Assembly (NCBI RefSeq): GCF_002741035.1
Contig: NZ_CP016808.1
Coordinates: 2,244,001 to 2,308,000, forward strand
Length of the DNA stretch: 64,000 bases
Source: Paenibacillus sp. BIHB 4019
GTDB lineage: Bacteria > Bacillota > Bacilli > Paenibacillales > Paenibacillaceae
Direction: 5' to 3'
Shown here: positions 60,034 to 64,000 of the stretch, one piece after another
How the letters are laid out: the number at the start of each line of letters is the position of its first letter
How positions within the stretch are numbered: position 1 is the stretch's first letter
Notes under the pieces: generated by a model
Seen by the model: only the letters and a program-made list of their open reading frames with translations
Told to the model about the DNA's origin: nothing
Databases searched by the model: none
Made by a program: the position numbers and the translations under genes

Positions 60034-61353
60034 TTAAAATCCGGCAACGCCTTTATCTTTCATCAATTGTGCAAACTTGTCGTTCCAAGCAGACAATACT
60101 TCTTCCGGTGTTTTGCCGCCAGCGAATTCATCCTGCAGATTTCTGTACAGCTCGCTGCGGTCAACCAGCATGTGCGCATCCATAGTCAGAACGGTTTTCT
60201 TCGGTGTAATGTAGTTGTCTACGATTTCTTGCTTGTAGTCTGGCAGCTTAGGAGTCGTCACATCGTTGAAGTTGGAAACATAGCCTTGTGCATCGACAAT
60301 TTTTTGGGCTTGCTCTTTGGAAGCGATGAACTCAAGGAATTTTTTAGCTTCAGCCATGTGCTTCGCTTTTTTAGGAATGAACAACTGTCCGCCAAGCGGG
60401 CTTGCGCCAAGGCTTGCATCTTTGGAAGAAGGAATCGCGAACAATCCAAGGTGGATGTTAGGATCTTTTTCCGCTACGTTCTCAATGAGCCAGTCACCCA
60501 TAAACATCATAGCCACTTCTTTGTCCAAAAATTTACCAACGGCCATATCGTAGCTGTCGCTCAAAATATCAGCGTTCGTGTAGCCTTTTTTGAATACTTG
60601 GTACTGCTGGTCCAGCAAAGTTGCGAACTCAGGGATGTCTGTCCATTTTTTCTTATTGCTGTTCAGATCATCGAACAACGTTGGATCATTTTTCGCTGCA
60701 TAATCCGCGAATGCGGCTGCTGGCCAAATGTTGGCTGCCCAATTATCCTTGAAAGGCATGAATACCGGAGTTACGCCGCTTGCTTTAATCGCTTCGCATA
60801 CCGCAAGGAACTCCTCGAAGGTTGTCGGAATCGACAGGTTCAGCTCCTTGAACATATCCTTGTTGTACACAACGCCTTGCATGCCTGTGTCTTGGCTGAC
60901 ATGGAAGCTGTATACATGATCATTAGCGGATAGTACATCTTTGTTCAACAGGCGGTCAACCCATGGCTCGCTGTCCAAAATTTCAAAGTTGCGCTCCAAG
61001 TTCAGGTCGGTTACGGCGCTTGCCAGGTTGTACTGGATAATATCTGGAGTTTCATCAACCGCCAGCTTCGTTTGCAGCACGGTTGCTGTCTGCTCAGCTG
61101 GAAGCAGTTGAAGATTAACTTTAATGTTTGTCTCTTTTTCAAAAGCATCAAGAAGGTCTTGCGCTACAAAAGCGGAGTCCTGCGAGCTCTTGGAAATGGC
61201 CAGCTCCAGCGTTACTTTACCGCCGCTGCTGCCGCTTCCTCCGTTGGTTGCTGTACCTGCCGGGCTATTGCTGTTTGATCCGCACGCCGCCAGTGACAAA
61301 GCCAGTAAGCTTGCGATGACGCCCGTTGCAGCTTTTTTCATCTTGTGATTCAT
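60034..61353 (-). CDS. Extracellular sugar-binding lipoprotein (ABC transporter)
   Basis: A 439-residue family 1 solute-binding protein. The signal peptide ends at a lipobox, LSLAAC, and a Ser/Gly-rich tether follows. Typical segments are VTLELAISKSSQD, GVVYNKDMFKELNLSIPTTFEEFLAVCEAIKASGVTPV and AMMFMGDWLIENV. It captures a sugar or oligosaccharide for the two downstream permeases. GGGGGGA precedes the ATG. The divergent YesM/YesN pair probably senses the same sugar and activates this operon. Confidence 0.94.
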   Translation of the reverse strand: MNHKMKKAATGVIASLLALSLAACGSNSNSPAGTATNGGSGSSGGKVTLELAISKSSQDSAFVAQDLLDAFEKETNIKVNLQLLPAEQTATVLQTKLAVDETPDIIQYNLASAVTDLNLERNFEILDSEPWVDRLLNKDVLSANDHVYSFHVSQDTGMQGVVYNKDMFKELNLSIPTTFEEFLAVCEAIKASGVTPVFMPFKDNWAANIWPAAAFADYAAKNDPTLFDDLNSNKKKWTDIPEFATLLDQQYQVFKKGYTNADILSDSYDMAVGKFLDKEVAMMFMGDWLIENVAEKDPNIHLGLFAIPSSKDASLGASPLGGQLFIPKKAKHMAEAKKFLEFIASKEQAQKIVDAQGYVSNFNDVTTPKLPDYKQEIVDNYITPKKTVLTMDAHMLVDRSELYRNLQDEFAGGKTPEEVLSAWNDKFAQLMKDKGVAGF

Positions 61354-61573
61354 GTTTAAATCCCCCCGTATTGAAATGTATGTGAATCATTCTGAATGCG
61401 GTTACAGGTTCGATTATAGACTTTAGAGCCAGATAGGTACATGTTTGCCATTTACCTTTCATGTGTAATATTCTGAACCGTTCACTCTGAGCCATTCACC
61501 GCTTGTCCGCCGATATCTGCAAATGGTACAGTAGGAGCATTAAAAGGTGCAAGGAGGAATACGGCTGGCTATC

Positions 61574-63349
61574 ATGAATCGCAAGTTCGGTAAAAACCAA
61601 TTCCAAGCGAGTCTACAGACCAAGTTTTTTCTTACGTTCGTTGTGCTGCTGCTTATCGTGCTTGGCAGTTTTCTGGTCTATGCCAATCTCGTCGTCATTC
61701 AGCCGCTTAAAGAGAAGACTGAAAATGAAAAGCTGATGTCAGCAGAGAAGGTCAGCGATCAGCTCGATATTTATATCGATAGCCAAAATCAGCTATCCCA
61801 ACGTATTTTGTCCAATAAAGATGTTTATATTTTGCTGGCCGATGACGCCGCCTCCCAAACGTTTGAAGGATTGTCCCGCAGCCGCAAGCTGAAGGATATA
61901 ATGTTTCAGGCGATTGGGCCCAGCTTGAACATTCAGGATATGATTATTTACAACCTCGAAGGCGCTGCATTAGTCTCCTATATTGGCTACGACCGCACGC
62001 CGCCTTCTTTAAAGCCGCTGCTGGCCGACAGCGAAACTTCAGCGGTTTGGAGCAGAAGCGGCTATTTGCTCAATCGGGAGGAGGCAGGAAAAGTCTCGTT
62101 TATTCGCCCGATTATTAATCAAAATGGCGAAATTTTCGGCTATTTGTCGATCCAGCTGGATCAAGCTTATTTGCAAATGCCGGCAGAGGGGCTGGCAGAC
62201 AGCGAAGTATTTGTTTTGGCGCAGGATGGTCAGCTCATCTCAAGCTCGCAAAATGCAGAGGTCGATAAACTGCTGTCTACGCTGGAGCCGCGATCGGGTG
62301 CAAGCGGCATGTATATGGATCATCAACAAAACTACATTACGTATTACAAATCCAGCAGCTCCGATTGGACGACCTATATTGTCACGCCAAAACAAGCGGT
62401 GCTCGGCCCCGTCAGCTCGATCAGCAACATTTCCATCCTGCTCATTACATCGCTGATGCTGTTTTCCTTTTTTTACATTTATTTTTCTGCAAAAAATTTA
62501 TTGCTGCCGATTCGCAAGCTGCGCAATCAAATTTTGCGTGTCAATTATAGCAATATGAACGTGAAGGTGGACAGCCGCTCGCATAATAATGAGTTGATTT
62601 TGCTCAATGAGTCATTTCAGGAGCTGCTGGAGCGGCTGCAGCAATCGATTGAGCGCGAGAAGCTGGCGCTGCATGAGGAAATTAAAGCGCGCAATTCCGC
62701 GCTGCAAGCGCAAATCGCGCCTCATTTTATCCATAATGTGCTGTATTTGATTAGTATTGCTGCCCAGGAGGGCAAGGATCAGGTCGTTCAGGATATGTGC
62801 AAGCAGCTGTCGGACAGCCTGCGTTATGTCGTATCCTCTCCTTATCAGCATGTATCGCTGTCGGACGAGCTGGCATATACGCGAAATTATTTGTCGCTCG
62901 TCCAGCAGAAATATGAGGATGATTTGGAGTGGGACATTGAAGCTGATGATGATTTGACGGGCTTGATCCAGCTTCCGCGGCTCGTCATTCAGCCGTTTGT
63001 TGAAAACTGCATTGAGCATGCATTCGAAAATACAGACCCGCCTTGGCGAATATCGATTCGCTTCAAGCTGTACAACGGATTGTGGGCGATTGAGATTAGC
63101 GATAATGGCGAAGGGCTCGCCGACGATAAAATCAAAGAAATACTCGGGAACATTGATGATTCCGATTCGGGAGCGCTTGAGCTGAAAATGAACAGCACGG
63201 GCATTGGCAATATGGGCATGGTGAATACGGTCAACCGGCTCAAGCTGATGTACAAAAACCGCCTTTTTTTCAATGTTTACAACAATGCAGAAACGGGCAA
63301 AGGCGCAACGATCCAAATTATTGCATCACTGACGAAGGATTTTTATTGA
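61574..63349 (+). CDS. Sensor histidine kinase, YesM-like
   Basis: A 591-residue membrane kinase. Two transmembrane helices (about 15-38 and 290-312) enclose a 250-residue extracytoplasmic Cache-like sensor. A HAMP domain follows, then the His_kinase domain with His384 in LQAQIAPHFIHNVLYLIS, and HATPase_c (LPRLVIQPFVENCIEHAF, ISDNGEG, GIGNMGMVNTVNRL). I use ATG 61574, where the basic N-terminus MNRKFGKNQ begins; AAGGAGG is about 17 bases upstream, rather far, and a CTG at 61565 is better spaced but unlikely. It is directly followed by the response regulator gene. Confidence 0.92.
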   Translation: MNRKFGKNQFQASLQTKFFLTFVVLLLIVLGSFLVYANLVVIQPLKEKTENEKLMSAEKVSDQLDIYIDSQNQLSQRILSNKDVYILLADDAASQTFEGLSRSRKLKDIMFQAIGPSLNIQDMIIYNLEGAALVSYIGYDRTPPSLKPLLADSETSAVWSRSGYLLNREEAGKVSFIRPIINQNGEIFGYLSIQLDQAYLQMPAEGLADSEVFVLAQDGQLISSSQNAEVDKLLSTLEPRSGASGMYMDHQQNYITYYKSSSSDWTTYIVTPKQAVLGPVSSISNISILLITSLMLFSFFYIYFSAKNLLLPIRKLRNQILRVNYSNMNVKVDSRSHNNELILLNESFQELLERLQQSIEREKLALHEEIKARNSALQAQIAPHFIHNVLYLISIAAQEGKDQVVQDMCKQLSDSLRYVVSSPYQHVSLSDELAYTRNYLSLVQQKYEDDLEWDIEADDDLTGLIQLPRLVIQPFVENCIEHAFENTDPPWRISIRFKLYNGLWAIEISDNGEGLADDKIKEILGNIDDSDSGALELKMNSTGIGNMGMVNTVNRLKLMYKNRLFFNVYNNAETGKGATIQIIASLTKDFY

Positions 63350-63365
63350 TGAGGAGGGATAAGCG

Positions 63366-64000
63366 ATGTACCAGGCTTTAATTGCAGAAGACAGCAAGCC
63401 GATCCTTCGCAATATTAAAGCGCTGCTGCAAGCAACCGAGCTGCCCATTCATATTGCCGCAACAGCGGCGAATGGCGAGGAAGCGCTGGCAGCTATGCGG
63501 CAGCATCGCATCGACATATTGCTTACGGACATTCGAATGCCGAAAATGGATGGTCTGGCGCTTATCGAGCAGGCGAAGCTGCTTCATCCGCAGCTCAAGG
63601 TTGTGCTGATCAGCGGCTACAACGATTTTGAATATACGCGCAAAGCGCTGAATTTGCAGGTATTCGACTACTTGCTCAAGCCTGTTGAGCGCCATCAGCT
63701 GCAGGAGGTTATGGAGCGGATCATTGTCCAACTGAAAGAGCAGCAATCGGGGGAGGCCGGGAGCTTCAAAGACATCGTTGATCCTGATTTTCATGCAGAG
63801 CTTAGGCTTGGGCCGGAATTTCGGGAACAGACGAAAGCGCCTTTTCTCATTCATAAGCAGCCCTTCTCGCCGAATAAGGAGCAATGGAAGCTGGGCGTGC
63901 TGCAAGCCGGTTTGACGGAGGTTTTTGCTCCGCATGGCTGTTGGGTTTTTCCAACGCAGCAGCCCTATCAGTTTTTTGTCCTCGTTAATCTTTCGGTAAA
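63366..64000 (+). CDS. Response regulator, YesN-like (partial, cut by window end)
   Basis: An open frame from ATG 63366 runs to the end of the window (211 codons) without a stop. It starts MYQALIAEDSKPILRNIKA and has the phospho-acceptor Asp55 in LLTDIRMPKMDG, Ser in LISGYNDFEYTRKALN and Lys in DYLLKPVERHQL, a full receiver domain of the YesN type. The AraC-type DNA-binding domain would lie beyond 64000. AGGAGGG at 63352-63358 lies upstream. It is the partner of the YesM-like kinase, 16 bp after its stop. Confidence 0.93.
   Translation, partial: MYQALIAEDSKPILRNIKALLQATELPIHIAATAANGEEALAAMRQHRIDILLTDIRMPKMDGLALIEQAKLLHPQLKVVLISGYNDFEYTRKALNLQVFDYLLKPVERHQLQEVMERIIVQLKEQQSGEAGSFKDIVDPDFHAELRLGPEFREQTKAPFLIHKQPFSPNKEQWKLGVLQAGLTEVFAPHGCWVFPTQQPYQFFVLVNLSV

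Overview
The window looks like chromosomal DNA of a Paenibacillus-like member of the Bacillota. Pointers are several S-layer-homology (SLH) surface proteins, a copper-amine-oxidase-like stalk-domain protein, YesM/YesN-type two-component genes beside a sugar ABC transporter that lacks its own ATPase, a GH127 glycosidase with an AraC regulator, strong AGGAGG-type ribosome binding sites, and several apparent TTG/GTG starts. I saw no rRNA, tRNA, CRISPR array, transposase or phage gene.

Layout. 1-7100: start of a YesN-like response regulator, a methyltransferase-TPR protein, a VanR/VanS-like pair followed by a 24-codon ORF and VanZ, then a divergent TetR regulator and DHA2 drug exporter. 7123-13636: a stalk-domain protein with seven internal repeats, a secreted protein and an SLH protein. 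13808-19043: a Rieske oxygenase, a 7TM kinase with a SARP-like response regulator, and a type II pyrF. 19295-26115: a compact eight-gene operon (GTP cyclohydrolase II-like, SDR, thymidylate-kinase-like, cupin, nucleotidyltransferase-like, ABC ATPase and two permeases) with no obvious housekeeping role. 26326-37826: an SLH-RCC1 protein, a very unusual 1055-residue glycine-rich/helical protein, a hydrolase, a possible cytochrome b, signal peptidase I and an SLH lipoprotein-like protein. 38000-44920: a hydrolase/dioxygenase/permease operon, a frameshifted pentapeptide-repeat gene, and AraC/GH127. 45113-45404: a 97-bp tandem repeat. 45534-52185: oxidoreductases, a MerR/aldo-keto reductase pair, Ada, YjdM and a flavin-dependent oxidoreductase. 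52317-55392: a Fur-box-controlled iron-type ABC transporter. 55500-58071: an MBOAT/SGNH O-acetylation pair. 58259-64000: a sugar ABC transporter and its divergent YesM/YesN pair, cut by the window end.

Three points stand out. (1) Three surface-protein genes (10524, 26326, 35766) share one promoter design: two TGTCATT boxes 11 bp apart, then 9 bp, then TATACT. This is the geometry of a PhoB-type PHO box and suggests a co-regulated envelope regulon. (2) The 19295-26115 operon combines nucleotide-type enzymes with a dedicated ABC-2 transporter and is A+T-rich in part, which fits a transferred pathway for an exported small molecule; its product cannot be read from sequence. (3) The 1055-residue protein joins a polyglycine-like domain to a coiled coil with a central hydrophobic segment, an architecture reminiscent of alpha-helical pore-forming toxins. 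All functional statements are family-level inferences from reading the sequence; no database search was run.
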